DNA from: Pseudomonadota bacterium
Lineage (GTDB): Bacteria > Desulfobacterota > Desulfobulbia > Desulfobulbales > Desulfocapsaceae
Length of the DNA: 64,000 nucleotides
Reading direction: 5' to 3'
Assembly (NCBI GenBank): GCA_018817385.1
Contig: JAHIUA010000036.1
Coordinates: forward strand, 1-64,000
Position 1 is the first letter of the stretch, and every line of letters begins with the position of its first letter. Shown here piece by piece: positions 28,341 through 38,208 of the stretch. Made by a program: the position numbers and the translations under genes. Under the pieces are notes generated by a model that saw only the letters and a program-made list of their open reading frames with translations, searched no databases and had not been told where the DNA came from.

Positions 28341-28394
28341 TGTTTTTCTCCATGGGTTGAATTAATGTTCTGCTACAGAGTGGTAAATATATCT

Positions 28395-28413
28395 GATACT
28401 GATTACCATTATG
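28395..28413. promoter_or_regulatory. Fur-box-like palindrome upstream of copZ
   Basis: GATACTGATTACCATTATG matches the E. coli-type Fur consensus GATAATGATAATCATTATC at 15 of 19 positions by eye. On the minus strand it overlaps a possible CATAAT -10 box, 18 bp after a TTGAAT -35. Binding by a Fur-family protein (Fur, Zur or similar) would block copZ transcription. It is an unexpected type of site for a copper gene. Confidence 0.45.
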
Positions 28414-28503
28414 TATACACTCCAAGAGAGAATTCAAGAGTGAGGGGGGCGTAAAAAATTGTTTCTGCCTGCTTCTCGCGAACTATCATTCGCCGCGGTG
28501 ACC

Positions 28504-28543
28504 AGGAGTCTGTCGCATTTATGTCTCATTCCAACAGACTCCT
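28504..28543 (+). repeat. R2-related short repeat with 9-bp hairpin
   Basis: AGGAGTCTG (28504-28512) and CAGACTCCT (28535-28543) enclose TTTATGTCTCATTCCAA. The core TTATGTCTCA-n2-CC-r2-CAGrCT is shared with both R2 copies at 39244 (minus) and 63662. It sits between copZ and copA, about 165 bp before the copA start. Confidence 0.55.
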
Positions 28544-28707
28544 CGGCTTTGGTGTGTTTCGGCAATTGCAGACGCCTGAGATGTGAAGTTTTTCGAAGTC
28601 TTGTGAGCAGTTGTTTTGGCATCTTGGATCTTGATTGGGTACGAGGGGAACAAGAGTAAAACAAGAGGTTGTCTTTTCTTGTGACGTGCTGGAGAGGAGG
28701 AAGCGGT

Positions 28708-31185
28708 ATGCGGATGAAAAAACTCAAACTGACTGTCAATGGAATGCACTGTGCCGCTTGCTCCAGCCGTATCGAACGGGTTGTCGGGGCCATGGCAGGA
28801 GTGGAGAAGGCCTCGGTGAACCTGGCTGCCGAGACGATGGAGTTGGTCTGGGATGAGGAGATGCAGAGTTTTCCCGCGATAGCAGAGGGCGTCAAGAGCC
28901 TGGGCTTTGAACTGGTACAAGAAGATGAGGATGAAGAGGTTCGTCTTGATCTCAGTATCAGTGGCATGAATTGTGCGGCATGTTCGACGAGGATAGAGAA
29001 GGTGCTGTCCACCAAGCCCGGAGTCCTTTCTGTTGCCATTAACCTGGCCACAGAATCAGGAACTGTTGTCTATGCAAAGAGTGCGATCAATCAGCGTCAG
29101 ATCCGGGAGGTGATCAGCGGGCTCGGTTTTGCGGCCAGGCCCATGAGTGCCCAACAGGATCATTTTGAAAAAAAACGGGCTGCAACGGTTGCTCGTCTGG
29201 CGGCCATGAAAAAGAAACTCGTCCTCTCCATGCTCCTGGCAATCCCCCTCTTTACTCTCTCCATGGGGGAGATGATGGGGCTGCCTTTGCCGGATATTTT
29301 AAGTCCTCACAGTCATCCGGCCAATTTTGCCTCTGTTCAGTTTCTTCTGGTGCTGGCCATCATGTTTCTGGGTCGCAATTTTTATCTTCTTGGTATCCCG
29401 GCCCTGCTCCGTCGCGTTCCGAATATGGATTCTCTTATTGCGGTGGGAACTGGTGCCGCCTTTATCTACTCCACCTGGAATTTGATCGAGATCTATTTAG
29501 GGGTTGATGTCCACATAAAGGTCATGGATCTCTACTTCGAATCGGCAGGTGTTTTGATTGCCCTGGTCTCCCTGGGGAAATATATGGAGACCCGCTCAAA
29601 GTCCCATACCTCTGATGCCATTGCCAAATTGATGCAGCTTACTCCTGAAACAGCGCTTCTTCTTGAGGGGGAGGAGCAGAAAGAGATTCCTGCCGAAGAG
29701 ATAGAAACAGACGATATTCTTCTGGTTCGTCCTGGGGACAGGATTCCTGTGGATGGCTTGGTGATCAAGGGGCGGACCGTGGTGGACGAATCAATGCTTA
29801 CCGGGGAGAGTCTTCCCGTAACCAAGGAAGAGGGGGATACTGTTATTGGCGGCACCCTGAACAAAAATGGGGTCCTTCATGTCCGCGCCCAGCAGGTGGG
29901 GCAGGATACCATGCTCTCCCGCATTGTTCGCCTGGTCCAGGATGCCCAGGGCTCAAAGGCCCCCATTGCCGGGATGGCAGATAGGATCAGTCTTTATTTT
30001 GTACCGGTGGTCATGGTCTTTGCCGTTCTCACAGGACTTACCTGGTATTTTTCCGGAGGGGCTGATTTCTCTACCTCACTCCGTTTTTTTATTGCCGTCA
30101 TGGTTATTGCCTGTCCCTGTGCCATGGGATTGGCAACCCCCACCTCGATTATGGTGGGAACTGGTCGAGGAGCCCAGCTTGGAGTTCTGATTAAGGGTGG
30201 TGAATCCTTAGAGATGGCAGAAAAAACAGAGGTGGTGGTCTTTGACAAGACCGGAACGCTGACCCATGGCAGGCCTCGATTGACTGATTTTATCACTATC
30301 TCCGAAGCGAGCGATGAAGACGAGCTCCTCTTGCTGGCTGCATCCTGTGAACAGAGCTCGGAACATCCCCTGGCTGAGGCCCTTGTGGCAGGAGCTGTGG
30401 AACGGGGACTCCAGCCGGTACAGCCGCAATTGTTTGAGGCGATCTTGGGCAAGGGGATACGAGGGCGGGTGCAGGGGCGAAAAATCCTCCTTGGCAACAA
30501 ACAGCTCCTGGAGGGTGATGGTCTTGGTGTGAGTGCAATGGAAGGTTCTGCCGCCGAGCTTTCAGCTCAGGGAAAGACTGTCCTCTTCCTGGCCGTTGAT
30601 GGTAGCCTCGCCGCTGTTTTAGGGATTGCCGACACCCTGAAGGCTGAAGTGCCGGCAGCCATCTCCCGTATGCAGGAAATGGGGTTGCGGCTTATTATGC
30701 TCACCGGCGATCATGAAATAACTGCCCGTGCCATTGCCGGCCAGGCGGGAATTGACGAGGTGATCGCGGGAGTGCTGCCGGAAAAAAAGGCAGATGTCAT
30801 TGCCGACCTGCAGGCCAGGGGAAAGAAAGTCGCAATGGTGGGTGACGGCATCAACGATGCACCGGCCCTGGCCCGGGCCGACGTCGGCATTGCCATGGGC
30901 ACTGGTATCGATATTGCCATTGAATCCGGTGATATTGTTATCATGCAGGGCAATCTTGACGGGGTGATTACGGCGCTCAGGCTCTCAAGGGCAGTGATGC
31001 GTAATATCCGCCAGAATCTTTTCTGGGCTTTTGCCTATAATGTAGTAGGTATCCCTGTCGCCGCTGGACTTCTTACCCTCTTTGGCGGTCCGTCTCTGAA
31101 TCCTATGATTGCCGGGGCAGCCATGGCACTGAGCTCGGTGTCAGTGGTCTCCAATGCCCTCCGACTGCGATTTTTTAAGCCTTGA
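28708..31185 (+). CDS. copA: Cu(I)-exporting P1B-type ATPase
   Basis: 825 aa from ATG 28708, preceded by GGAGAGGAGGAAGCGGT. Two N-terminal HMA domains carry [10 protein letters not shown] (residue ~12) and [10 protein letters not shown] (~88). Then come membrane helices, the actuator motif TGES, the ion-channel motif CPCAMG, the phosphorylation site DKTGTLT, the HP motif [10 protein letters not shown] and the hinge [16 protein letters not shown]. The C-terminal helices contain [11 protein letters not shown] and a late M-x2-SS, all features of Cu(I)-specific PIB-1 pumps. It exports copper from the cytoplasm at the expense of ATP, receiving it from CopZ. Length is normal for a two-HMA CopA. Confidence 0.96.
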   Translation: MRMKKLKLTVNGMHCAACSSRIERVVGAMAGVEKASVNLAAETMELVWDEEMQSFPAIAEGVKSLGFELVQEDEDEEVRLDLSISGMNCAACSTRIEKVLSTKPGVLSVAINLATESGTVVYAKSAINQRQIREVISGLGFAARPMSAQQDHFEKKRAATVARLAAMKKKLVLSMLLAIPLFTLSMGEMMGLPLPDILSPHSHPANFASVQFLLVLAIMFLGRNFYLLGIPALLRRVPNMDSLIAVGTGAAFIYSTWNLIEIYLGVDVHIKVMDLYFESAGVLIALVSLGKYMETRSKSHTSDAIAKLMQLTPETALLLEGEEQKEIPAEEIETDDILLVRPGDRIPVDGLVIKGRTVVDESMLTGESLPVTKEEGDTVIGGTLNKNGVLHVRAQQVGQDTMLSRIVRLVQDAQGSKAPIAGMADRISLYFVPVVMVFAVLTGLTWYFSGGADFSTSLRFFIAVMVIACPCAMGLATPTSIMVGTGRGAQLGVLIKGGESLEMAEKTEVVVFDKTGTLTHGRPRLTDFITISEASDEDELLLLAASCEQSSEHPLAEALVAGAVERGLQPVQPQLFEAILGKGIRGRVQGRKILLGNKQLLEGDGLGVSAMEGSAAELSAQGKTVLFLAVDGSLAAVLGIADTLKAEVPAAISRMQEMGLRLIMLTGDHEITARAIAGQAGIDEVIAGVLPEKKADVIADLQARGKKVAMVGDGINDAPALARADVGIAMGTGIDIAIESGDIVIMQGNLDGVITALRLSRAVMRNIRQNLFWAFAYNVVGIPVAAGLLTLFGGPSLNPMIAGAAMALSSVSVVSNALRLRFFKP

Positions 31186-31190
31186 GGGTG

Positions 31191-31235
31191 AAAGAATTCT
31201 TCTTCAAGTTTTTTGACCTCGAAGAGGAATTCTTT
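31191..31235 (+). terminator. Possible terminator after copA
   Basis: AAAGAATTCTTCTTC and GAAGAGGAATTCTTTT form an imperfect inverted repeat just after the copA stop and end in a short T-run. Moderate stability, so the call is tentative. Confidence 0.4.
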
Positions 31236-31339
31236 TGCAGAGCCACCCTGGCCTCCGCGTCTGGCGGTCAGGCCTTAAGCGCTGGATGAAATACAGGCCC
31301 CGCAGGAAAAAATGGCGAGAGGGGCGTGAATCTTTTCCC

Positions 31340-31369
31340 TTGACTTTTCTTCCCACAGATTTATATATA
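31340..31369 (+). promoter_or_regulatory. Sigma-70-type promoter of sat
   Basis: TTGACT (31340-31345) and a TATATATAT tract (31362-31370) with a 16-18 bp spacer. The start of transcription would be near 31376, giving a leader of about 85 nt before sat. A strong promoter suits the highly expressed ATP sulfurylase. Confidence 0.6.
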
Positions 31370-31459
31370 TGCATGTTTTACTGAATGGTTGTTCATTTCA
31401 TTGCCGTTTCATTTTTCTTGGTTCGGTACTTTTTGAAAATTAACTAAGAGGGAGTAAAT

Positions 31460-32734
31460 ATGTTTTCGAAATTGGTTGCACCACATGGCGGAAGAGGTTT
31501 GGTTTGTGCATTGCTGCATGGTAATGAGCGTACTGCAGAGCTTGAAAAAGCAAAAGGTATGAAACAACTTGAAATCTCCGATCGCGCCAAAGGTGATCTG
31601 ATCATGCTGGGTATCGGTGGGTTCAGTCCTCTCGATGGTTTCATGACCAAAGCTGATTGGAAAGGCGTATGTGAGAAATTTCAGATGGCAGATGGAACTT
31701 TCTGGCCTGTACCCATTACTCTCGACGTTGACAAATCAGAAGGTATTCAGGCTGGTGATGAGATTGCCCTCGTAAGAAAAGGTGTAGTCTTTGCCACCAT
31801 GAAGATTGTTGAAGCCTATGAGATGACTGAAGCAGACAAGAAATGGGAATGTGAGAAAGTCTTCATGGGTCAAGGAGAAGAGTCTGTAGGTGGAAACTTC
31901 TGGAAGATCGCTCCCGAAGATCATCCCGGCGTTATCATGGTTATGAACCAGAAAAACATGAACATTGCCGGTCCTGTTAAAGTACTGTCCGAGGGTGAGT
32001 ATCCCAAAGAGTATCCTGGAGTATACCTGACCCCTGCTCAGACCCGTCGTATGTTCGACGAGCGTGGTTGGGCCAACGTTGCTGCCCTGCAGCTGCGTAA
32101 CCCCATGCATCGTTCCCATGAGTACCTTGCCAAGATCGCTGTTGAGGTATGTGACGGCGTTCTGATTCACTCCCTGATCGGTAATCTTAAAGCTGGAGAT
32201 ATCGCTGCTGAGACTCGTGTCCAGGCCATTGAAATTCTGATTGATAACTACTTTGTCAGAGAGAACGTAATCAATGCTGGATATCCCCTTGATATGCGTT
32301 ATGCCGGTCCTCGTGAAGGTCTCCTTCATGCTACCTTCCGTCAGAACTATGGTATCAACAACATGCTGATTGGTCGTGACCATGCTGGTGTTGGTGATTT
32401 CTATGGTCTGTTCGAGGCTCAGGAGATCTTTGACCGCATCCCCACAACTGGCGATGCTTCTAAAGACCTGCAGTGTAAACCAATGAAGATCGACTGGACC
32501 TTCTACTGCTCTGAGTGTGATGGTATGGCTTCTCTGCGTACCTGTCCGCATGACAAAGCTTCCCGTGTTATCCTCTCCGGTACCAAACTGCGTAAGGCCC
32601 TCTCTGAAGGCGCCGAGATCGTAGACCATTTTGGTCGTAATGAGGTTCTGGATCACCTCAAGAAGTACTATGCAGGTTTGACTGAGAAAGTTGAAGTCAA
32701 GATGCAGGGTGCTGCTTCTGGCGAATCCATGTAA
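31460..32734 (+). CDS. sat: Sulfate adenylyltransferase (ATP sulfurylase), dissimilatory type
   Basis: 424 aa, the usual length for the homo-oligomeric Sat of sulfate reducers. It activates sulfate with ATP to APS and pyrophosphate, the first step of dissimilatory sulfate reduction, or runs in reverse in sulfur disproportionation. Motifs: [13 protein letters not shown] (the QxRNPxHxxHE site), [12 protein letters not shown] (the GRDHAG loop) and a C-terminal zinc-type cluster [18 protein letters not shown] lies 6 nt before the ATG. Codon use is strongly biased (GGT, CGT, CTG, AAA), pointing to very high expression. A strong terminator follows; aprAB and qmo genes are not nearby. Confidence 0.97.
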   Translation: MFSKLVAPHGGRGLVCALLHGNERTAELEKAKGMKQLEISDRAKGDLIMLGIGGFSPLDGFMTKADWKGVCEKFQMADGTFWPVPITLDVDKSEGIQAGDEIALVRKGVVFATMKIVEAYEMTEADKKWECEKVFMGQGEESVGGNFWKIAPEDHPGVIMVMNQKNMNIAGPVKVLSEGEYPKEYPGVYLTPAQTRRMFDERGWANVAALQLRNPMHRSHEYLAKIAVEVCDGVLIHSLIGNLKAGDIAAETRVQAIEILIDNYFVRENVINAGYPLDMRYAGPREGLLHATFRQNYGINNMLIGRDHAGVGDFYGLFEAQEIFDRIPTTGDASKDLQCKPMKIDWTFYCSECDGMASLRTCPHDKASRVILSGTKLRKALSEGAEIVDHFGRNEVLDHLKKYYAGLTEKVEVKMQGAASGESM

Positions 32735-32763
32735 TCTGTTCGAAGGACTTGTCTAAGTCTTAT

Positions 32764-32804
32764 AGGGAGATGCTGCCGTAAGGCAGTATCTCCCTTTTTT
32801 TTTC
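32764..32804 (+). terminator. Strong terminator after sat
   Basis: AGGGAGATGCTGCC (32764-32777) and GGCAGTATCTCCCT (32782-32795) form a 14-bp stem with one G.U pair and a GTAA loop, followed by about ten T. It separates sat from aroB. Confidence 0.93.
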
Positions 32805-32891
32805 TCTTATGATATCTCTTGCGGTATATCAGGTGGGTGGGCTTCTGCAGCTACTCAAGTTTCTGAATTTTAATCGTTATACAATATTCTT

Positions 32892-33974
32892 ATGTCTCCA
32901 TATCAATTAGACGTCGGTCTTGGTGAACGCAGCTATCCTATCTTTATTGAAGACGGGATCATGGCCCAGATCGGTGCTGATCTGGCCAAAAGAGATATCG
33001 CCTCTCGTTATGCGGTCATCTCTGATGATTATGTGGCCAAATTGTATGGCTCCACCCTCATGGCCGCCCTTAAAGAGGCTGGCATCCAAGCAGAGCTTGT
33101 TACCTTTCCCAGAGGAGAGGCCTCAAAGAATCTTCAGGTCTTTGCAGAACTCTCCAGTCGCCTGGCGCAGATTGGGATTGACCGGAAGAGTGGACTCATA
33201 GCCCTTGGCGGCGGAGTAACCGGTGATCTTACCGGGTTTCTGGCCGCATCTTATCTGCGTGGTATTCCCTTTGTTCAGGTTCCCACCACTCTCCTTTCCC
33301 AGGTGGATAGCTCGGTGGGTGGAAAAACAGGAGTTGATATCCCGGAGGGAAAGAATCTGGTTGGAGCTTTTTACCAGCCTAAGGCCGTCTATATAGACAC
33401 CGCCGTCCTCACCACTCTTCCGCTTGAAGAATATCTTGGCGGCATAGCCGAGGTGATCAAGTATGGAGTGATCAGGGATTTCGAGTTTTATTGTTTTCTA
33501 GAGAGAAATCTGGACGGTATCCTGGGACTCAATCCGGCGCTTGTTCAGGAGATGATTTACACCTGCTGTCGAATTAAGGCTGAGGTCGTGGCTCAAGATG
33601 AGAGGGAATCTGACCTGAGACGGATCCTCAATTTTGGCCATACCATAGGCCATGCCGTAGAGGCAGCCTCGGATTTTTCCATCATCCATGGCCATGCCGT
33701 GGCCATCGGCATGGTGGCAGCCTTGCGTCTGGCAGTTGCTTCAGGACTCTGTAAACGGAAAGAGGCGGGCAGGGTAGCAACTCTGATTCACGCCTATGGT
33801 TTGCCCACCGAAATTCCCGCAGAACTGGATCGCCAGCGAATCAAGTCCTACATCAAAAAAGACAAAAAAAGTGTTGGCGGCTCAGTCTTCTATGTCCTCG
33901 CCACCACCATAGGCCAAGTCATCATCACCAACGAAATAACAGAAGAACAGGTGGACAGCATCTTGCAAAGATAA
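32892..33974 (+). CDS. aroB: 3-dehydroquinate synthase
   Basis: 360 aa, full length for AroB. It converts DAHP to 3-dehydroquinate, the second step of the shikimate pathway, using NAD+ and a divalent metal. The NAD-binding motif GGGVTGDLTGFLAA, the stretch VPTTLLSQVDSSVGGKTGVD, the substrate site GGIAEVIKYG and the metal ligand histidines in NFGHTIGHAVE and IHGHAVAIGM are all present. The ribosome site is weak. No other shikimate gene is adjacent, so the gene probably has its own promoter after the sat terminator. Confidence 0.97.
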   Translation: MSPYQLDVGLGERSYPIFIEDGIMAQIGADLAKRDIASRYAVISDDYVAKLYGSTLMAALKEAGIQAELVTFPRGEASKNLQVFAELSSRLAQIGIDRKSGLIALGGGVTGDLTGFLAASYLRGIPFVQVPTTLLSQVDSSVGGKTGVDIPEGKNLVGAFYQPKAVYIDTAVLTTLPLEEYLGGIAEVIKYGVIRDFEFYCFLERNLDGILGLNPALVQEMIYTCCRIKAEVVAQDERESDLRRILNFGHTIGHAVEAASDFSIIHGHAVAIGMVAALRLAVASGLCKRKEAGRVATLIHAYGLPTEIPAELDRQRIKSYIKKDKKSVGGSVFYVLATTIGQVIITNEITEEQVDSILQR

Positions 33975-34026
33975 GCGCAGAGTCTTAACCACAAACCGTA
34001 CACCTCAAACCGCATACCGCCTATCC

Positions 34027-34533
34027 ATGCCCATATACGAATTCTATTGCGATCACTGTCATGTCATCTTTAACTTTCTCTCCAGCCGAATCAATACCAC
34101 AAGTCGGCCGGATTGTCCCCGCTGTGGCAAAAAGAAGATCAGTCGCCAGATGTCTACCTTCGCCACCCTGGGAAAGGCCACAAAGGATGGTGAGGAGAGG
34201 GCTGCCGGAATGGATGAGACCAGGATGGAGGAAGCCTTTGTCTCCTTGATGCAGGACTCTGAGGGCATGAATGAGGACGATCCACGGCAAATGGCAACAC
34301 TGATGCGAAAATTTACGGAAAAGACCGGTCTGCATCTGGGCGATAGCATGGAAGAGGCCATTTCCCGTATGGAAAAAGGGGAAGATCCCGATACCATTGA
34401 ACAGGAGATGGGGGAGCGTCTGCAAGGAGATGACCTCTTTTCTTTTGAAGCCATGAAAAAGAAGGTGTTGGGCCCAGAGAAACCGCTTCCCAGTCATGAT
34501 GAAAAACTTTATGAACTGAAGGTTGAAGATTGA
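34027..34533 (+). CDS. FmdB-like zinc ribbon protein
   Basis: 168 aa. MPIYEFYCDHCHVIFNFLSS is the start of the FmdB-type putative regulatory zinc ribbon; the four ligands are C8-x2-C11 and CPRC (residues ~31-34). The usual family members are 60-110 aa; this one has a long acidic and helical C-terminal extension (residues 60-168) rich in Met, Glu and Asp. The role of the family is not firmly known. The gene follows aroB at 52 bp and may be co-transcribed. Confidence 0.75.
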   Translation: MPIYEFYCDHCHVIFNFLSSRINTTSRPDCPRCGKKKISRQMSTFATLGKATKDGEERAAGMDETRMEEAFVSLMQDSEGMNEDDPRQMATLMRKFTEKTGLHLGDSMEEAISRMEKGEDPDTIEQEMGERLQGDDLFSFEAMKKKVLGPEKPLPSHDEKLYELKVED

Positions 34534-34577
34534 AGGCAGGAAAAGATCACTGCCAGCTCTTCAATATCCCTCCTATT

Positions 34578-34612
34578 CTCCTCTGCTTTTTTGCAGAGTA
34601 GGGGAGGCCTTT
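34578..34612. terminator. Possible bidirectional terminator
   Basis: CTCTGC-TTTTTT-GCAGAG (34581-34598), extended by flanking CT-rich and GGGGAG sequence and followed by TTTTT, lies between two convergent genes. Stem length is modest. Confidence 0.4.
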
Positions 34613-34960
34613 TTACTGAATCTTCATCGTGTCCTCCTCATCGATAAAGTGATGAATGTGGTGGGCTTTCTCTTTTCTCTTCAGCATTTCTCGGGCCTCA
34701 TCTTCACTGATTTCCAGAGCATTGGCCATATCCGCAACACGGTAGCAGGGTTGGCCATCCGGGGCGTATCCTTTGGCCTCCAGATCGGGAAAGCAATTAT
34801 AGGTAGCCGTACCAGATGAGTCGAGGAGGAGTTCCCTGATCTTCTCCGGGCCATAGAGGATGAGCCACTCCACTGCCTCTGCCCATATTTTGGCATCTAT
34901 TGTCTGGTGTTTTAAAACCTCTAACGCTGATTGAAGATCCCACTGTTCTCGCAAGTCCAT
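34613..34960 (-). CDS. Conserved-looking hypothetical protein, 115 aa
   Basis: I do not recognise the family. The protein is acidic and mostly helical by composition, with no signal peptide or membrane helix. It holds two lone cysteines (in NCFPDL and QPCYRV) and a segment ADMANALEISEDEAREMLKR that looks like a helix-turn-helix-type or small helical pair. A ribosome site, AGGAGAAAG, lies just upstream of the ATG at 34960, and codon use resembles its neighbours, so it is very likely real. It is convergent with the FmdB-like gene and divergent from the SPFH gene. Confidence 0.7.
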   Translation of the reverse strand: MDLREQWDLQSALEVLKHQTIDAKIWAEAVEWLILYGPEKIRELLLDSSGTATYNCFPDLEAKGYAPDGQPCYRVADMANALEISEDEAREMLKRKEKAHHIHHFIDEEDTMKIQ

Positions 34961-35133
34961 TTCTTTCTCCTCTCACTGTACAAGCCTCTCCATAGAAAGA
35001 TAGAGCGATTTGTAGCTGCTCTTATCGTCTTATCTGTCAGGTGCTGAGTTTTTTCTTTTCTGTAGCAATTTGCTGTACTATAATTCTTCAAGAAGATGAT
35101 GCAACGGTATAGAATTTTTGGGGGAGTAATTTT

Positions 35134-36267
35134 ATGAACCGATTTGACAGTGCTATATTCCTGGAAAACATCGAATGGTTTGATGAAACCGGGGAAGAGC
35201 TGGTCCACCGACTTCCAGAGACAGGTTCTGGAGAGATCAAATGGGGTGCTCAGCTCACGGTCCGTGAAAGCCAGGCTGCGGTCCTGTTTTACAAGGGGAA
35301 GGCCTGTGATGCCTTTGCCCCTGGGCGCTATACCCTGAAAACGGCTAATCTGCCCATTTTGACCAAGATTCTCTCCATTCCCTGGGGTGGCAACAGCCCT
35401 CTGCGGGCCGAAGTGTATATGGCCAATCTCAAATATTTCACTAATCTCAAATGGGGAACTCGCAACCCGGTTGCCTTCCGGGACAGCGAATTGGGGTTGA
35501 TTCGTCTTCGGGCCCACGGTGTTTTTAATATTCAGATTGTCCAGCCGGTCCTTTTTATCAACTCCATGGTGGGAACCATGGGCAAAATTACCACTGATGA
35601 GATAGGAGGCTATCTCAAACGGGTAATCGTTTCCCGCTTTAATGACTATCTCGGTGAAAATCTTGATAGTCTCTTCAATCTCCCGGGTAAATTTGATGAG
35701 ATTTCAGTGGGACTGCAGAAACGTCTGGTGGGGGACTTTGGTCATTTTGGCCTTCATCTCAGCCATCTCTATATTACCTCCATTACCCCACCCGAGGAGG
35801 TGCAGAAGGCCATTGATGATACGAGCCGGCTCAGCGTGATCACAGATATTGATAAGCTGGTCAAGATGAAGGCCGCCATGGCCATGGAAAAAGCAGCAGA
35901 AAATCAGGGGGAGGCAGGTGCCGGGATTGGTATGGGAATGGGGATGATGATGCCGGCCATGTTTGCTGCTGGCGGAGGAATACAACGTACTGACGCAGTG
36001 ACATCTCCTGAACGCAGAGTCGCCTGTCCGGACTGTCAGAATATGATATCGGCTGATGCCAGGTTTTGTCCACTCTGCGGCCATCAGCAGCTGGTACTCA
36101 GTCAGTGCGGGAACTGCGGGAAAAACCTTGGTCCCAATGCCAGGTTTTGTTCCAAATGCGGGCATCCAACCAGTGAAAAACCGCATGGGATGGTCTGCTC
36201 TTTTTGTCGGGCCGAGAATCTGCCGGGAGCCATGTTTTGTAATCAGTGCGGTCAGCGGCTTGCTTGA
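35134..36267 (+). CDS. SPFH (band 7) domain protein with three C-terminal zinc ribbons
   Basis: 377 aa; GGGGGAG lies about 9 nt before the ATG. Residues 1-265 form an SPFH-type domain of the YdjI/'virion core' class (AAVLFYKGKACDAFAPGRYT, then RAHGVFNIQIVQPVLF). A Met/Gly-rich hinge (GIGMGMGMMMPAMFAAGGG) at about 270-290 leads to three zinc ribbons: CPDC-x13-CPLC, CGNC-x11-CSKC and CSFC-x11-CNQC. There is no membrane helix at the N-terminus, unlike flotillins. Relatives occur with PspA-type membrane-stress systems. The gene is followed 34 bp later by another zinc-ribbon gene, so the two probably act together. Confidence 0.85.
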   Translation: MNRFDSAIFLENIEWFDETGEELVHRLPETGSGEIKWGAQLTVRESQAAVLFYKGKACDAFAPGRYTLKTANLPILTKILSIPWGGNSPLRAEVYMANLKYFTNLKWGTRNPVAFRDSELGLIRLRAHGVFNIQIVQPVLFINSMVGTMGKITTDEIGGYLKRVIVSRFNDYLGENLDSLFNLPGKFDEISVGLQKRLVGDFGHFGLHLSHLYITSITPPEEVQKAIDDTSRLSVITDIDKLVKMKAAMAMEKAAENQGEAGAGIGMGMGMMMPAMFAAGGGIQRTDAVTSPERRVACPDCQNMISADARFCPLCGHQQLVLSQCGNCGKNLGPNARFCSKCGHPTSEKPHGMVCSFCRAENLPGAMFCNQCGQRLA

Positions 36268-36301
36268 ATTGTTCTCCTCACAGGACTGCCCCTGACTCTC
36301 C

Positions 36302-37549
36302 ATGGATCTGACTATTCAGCAAAACTGTCCTTCCTGTGGTGCCGAAATCGAACTGCACGAGGCCGACCGGCTGATCCAATGTCCCTATTGTGAAGTCAGG
36401 AATTTCATGGTGGACAGGGGGCCGCTCCGCTTTGTCCTTCCGGACAGGGCCCCGGCTCATATAGATCGCCGGGAGATGTTTTATGCTCCCTATCTTCGTT
36501 TCAAGGGCAATCTTTATTACTGCAAGGGGAAGTACCTGAAATACCGGGTGGTGGATACCACCGAGAGAGGAGTGAACAGCAATGTCCTGCCTCCATCCCT
36601 GGGGCTCAGGCCCCAGGCCATGCCCATCTCCCTGGTGACGGATGTGGTGAGTGGTTGTTTCTTTCGGCAAACAGTCAAGGCCAGCACCCTGCTAGCAAAG
36701 GCATCTCAGCTCACAGACATCGATTCAGAGAATATCCATGCCTCCTTTTATAACCGGGCCTATATTGGAGAAACACTGAGTTGTATCTACCTGCCGCTCT
36801 ATATAGAAGACGGCGTACTCTACGATGCAGTAATCAACACCCCCCTCGCCCATGGTGGTTCTGCGGAGAACCTGGAAGAGAAAAGTGATCGTTATCAGCA
36901 GGCTTGGAAACCGCATTTCCTTGCAACTCTGTGTCCGCACTGTGGCGATACGCTTACCGGGGAGCATGACAGTCTGGTCCTTTCCTGTCAGAATTGTCAT
37001 AGCTCCTGGGAGGAAAAAGAGGGAGGATTTCATTCCATCAACTGGCAGCGGGTGGTATCGCCTCATGATCATATGGTTTACCTTCCTTTCTGGAAACTGC
37101 GGGTTCGCTCAACCGGGGTAGAGATGAATCAATTTGCAGATTTTCTGCGAATGACCAATCAGCCCTTGGTGGTTCAAGCGGTCCATGAACAGATGGAACT
37201 TGTGTTCTGGATTCCAGCCTTTAAACTCAAGCCGAAGACCTTTATTCAGCTGGCCAAAAATATGACTGTGAGCCAGGCTAAACTCCCTGTCGGTGAACAG
37301 ACCATGATCAAGGGGATGCATCCGGTGACCCTGGAGAGGGGAGAGGCGGTTCAGGCCCTGAAGAGTGTTCTGGCCGCGGCAGCCCTGAATAAACAGCGGC
37401 TTCTTCCGAGGTTACCCGGGATGACCTTTCATACCCTGGCCAGTGATCTTGCCTATCTGCCTTTTTTTGACAGGGGCCATGATTTTGTTCAGGAACAGAG
37501 CGGTCTTTCCCTGGCAAAATCCATATTACGTTTTGGCCGCAGCCTCTAA
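36302..37549 (+). CDS. Zinc-ribbon protein, partner of the SPFH gene
   Basis: 415 aa, no recognised enzyme family. Two separate zinc ribbons are visible: CPSCGAEIELHEADRLIQC plus PYC near residues 9-31, and CPHC-x14-CQNC near residues 219-240. Between them lies a mostly beta domain with aromatic repeats (FYAPYLRFKG, YLPLYIEDG, VYLPFWKLRV, FWIPAFKLKP); each 'P-F/Y/L-W/Y' block looks like a repeat of one unit. There is no signal peptide. The close spacing and shared zinc-ribbon type suggest it recruits or loads the SPFH protein; this is inference. Confidence 0.75.
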   Translation: MDLTIQQNCPSCGAEIELHEADRLIQCPYCEVRNFMVDRGPLRFVLPDRAPAHIDRREMFYAPYLRFKGNLYYCKGKYLKYRVVDTTERGVNSNVLPPSLGLRPQAMPISLVTDVVSGCFFRQTVKASTLLAKASQLTDIDSENIHASFYNRAYIGETLSCIYLPLYIEDGVLYDAVINTPLAHGGSAENLEEKSDRYQQAWKPHFLATLCPHCGDTLTGEHDSLVLSCQNCHSSWEEKEGGFHSINWQRVVSPHDHMVYLPFWKLRVRSTGVEMNQFADFLRMTNQPLVVQAVHEQMELVFWIPAFKLKPKTFIQLAKNMTVSQAKLPVGEQTMIKGMHPVTLERGEAVQALKSVLAAAALNKQRLLPRLPGMTFHTLASDLAYLPFFDRGHDFVQEQSGLSLAKSILRFGRSL

Positions 37550-37562
37550 AAGAGAAACAAGG

Positions 37563-38075
37563 ATGATGAACAAACACGAACACTTTATGCACATTGCCCT
37601 GGAGCAGGCTGCGGAGGCACTGGCTCAAGGCGAATTTCCTGTGGGGGCTGTTATTGTCCACCAGGGTCGTGTTGTTGCCAGTGGTCAACGGCTCCATACT
37701 CTGGAACAGAAGGAGTCGGTCAATGAAATTGATCATGCCGAGGTTCTGGCCCTGCGTACTCTCCTCGCCCAGGAGACGGCCATTGATCCCGCAGGGCTGG
37801 TTGTCTATGCCACTATGGAGCCCTGTCTTATGTGCTACTCTACTCTTCTTTTAAACGGTATTCGTCGTATCTTCTATGCTTACGAGGATGTCATGGGAGG
37901 CGGTACCAATCTGCCGCTGGCCCAATTGAATCCACTCTATGCCGAGATGGAGGTGATGGTTACTCCCCATGTCTTGCGCCAACAGAGCCTGGAATTGTTT
38001 CAACGTTTTTTTGCCAATCCCGAAAACCAGTATTGGAAAGATTCCCTTCTTGCTAACTACACCCTGAGCCAGTAA
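37563..38075 (+). CDS. Nucleoside/nucleotide deaminase, TadA-like superfamily
   Basis: 170 aa from the ATG at 37563 (a second ATG follows at once at 37566); the longer frame from 37443 overlaps the upstream gene. Zinc site: H in DHAEVLAL with the catalytic Glu, and EPCLMC with the two cysteines. This is the cytidine-deaminase-like fold used by TadA, guanine deaminase and related enzymes. The region after the zinc site (EDVMGGGTNLPLAQLNPLY) differs from the TadA pattern, so the substrate is uncertain. Confidence 0.82.
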   Translation: MMNKHEHFMHIALEQAAEALAQGEFPVGAVIVHQGRVVASGQRLHTLEQKESVNEIDHAEVLALRTLLAQETAIDPAGLVVYATMEPCLMCYSTLLLNGIRRIFYAYEDVMGGGTNLPLAQLNPLYAEMEVMVTPHVLRQQSLELFQRFFANPENQYWKDSLLANYTLSQ

Positions 38076-38208
38076 AGTTGATGGCGTTGTAAAACATATT
38101 GATCTGCTTTGTTGTTGCCAATTTCGTATCCCTCGCAGAGGAAGTTTTTTTAAGTTAGCCTTCGTAGCCATCGGGAAACGTGTATCTTAACAGCCTTCAG
38201 CCTATATT

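Noticed and set aside
31736..32656. 306-aa open frame opposite sat
   Set aside because: Caused by the strong codon bias of sat; no start signal and no motif.
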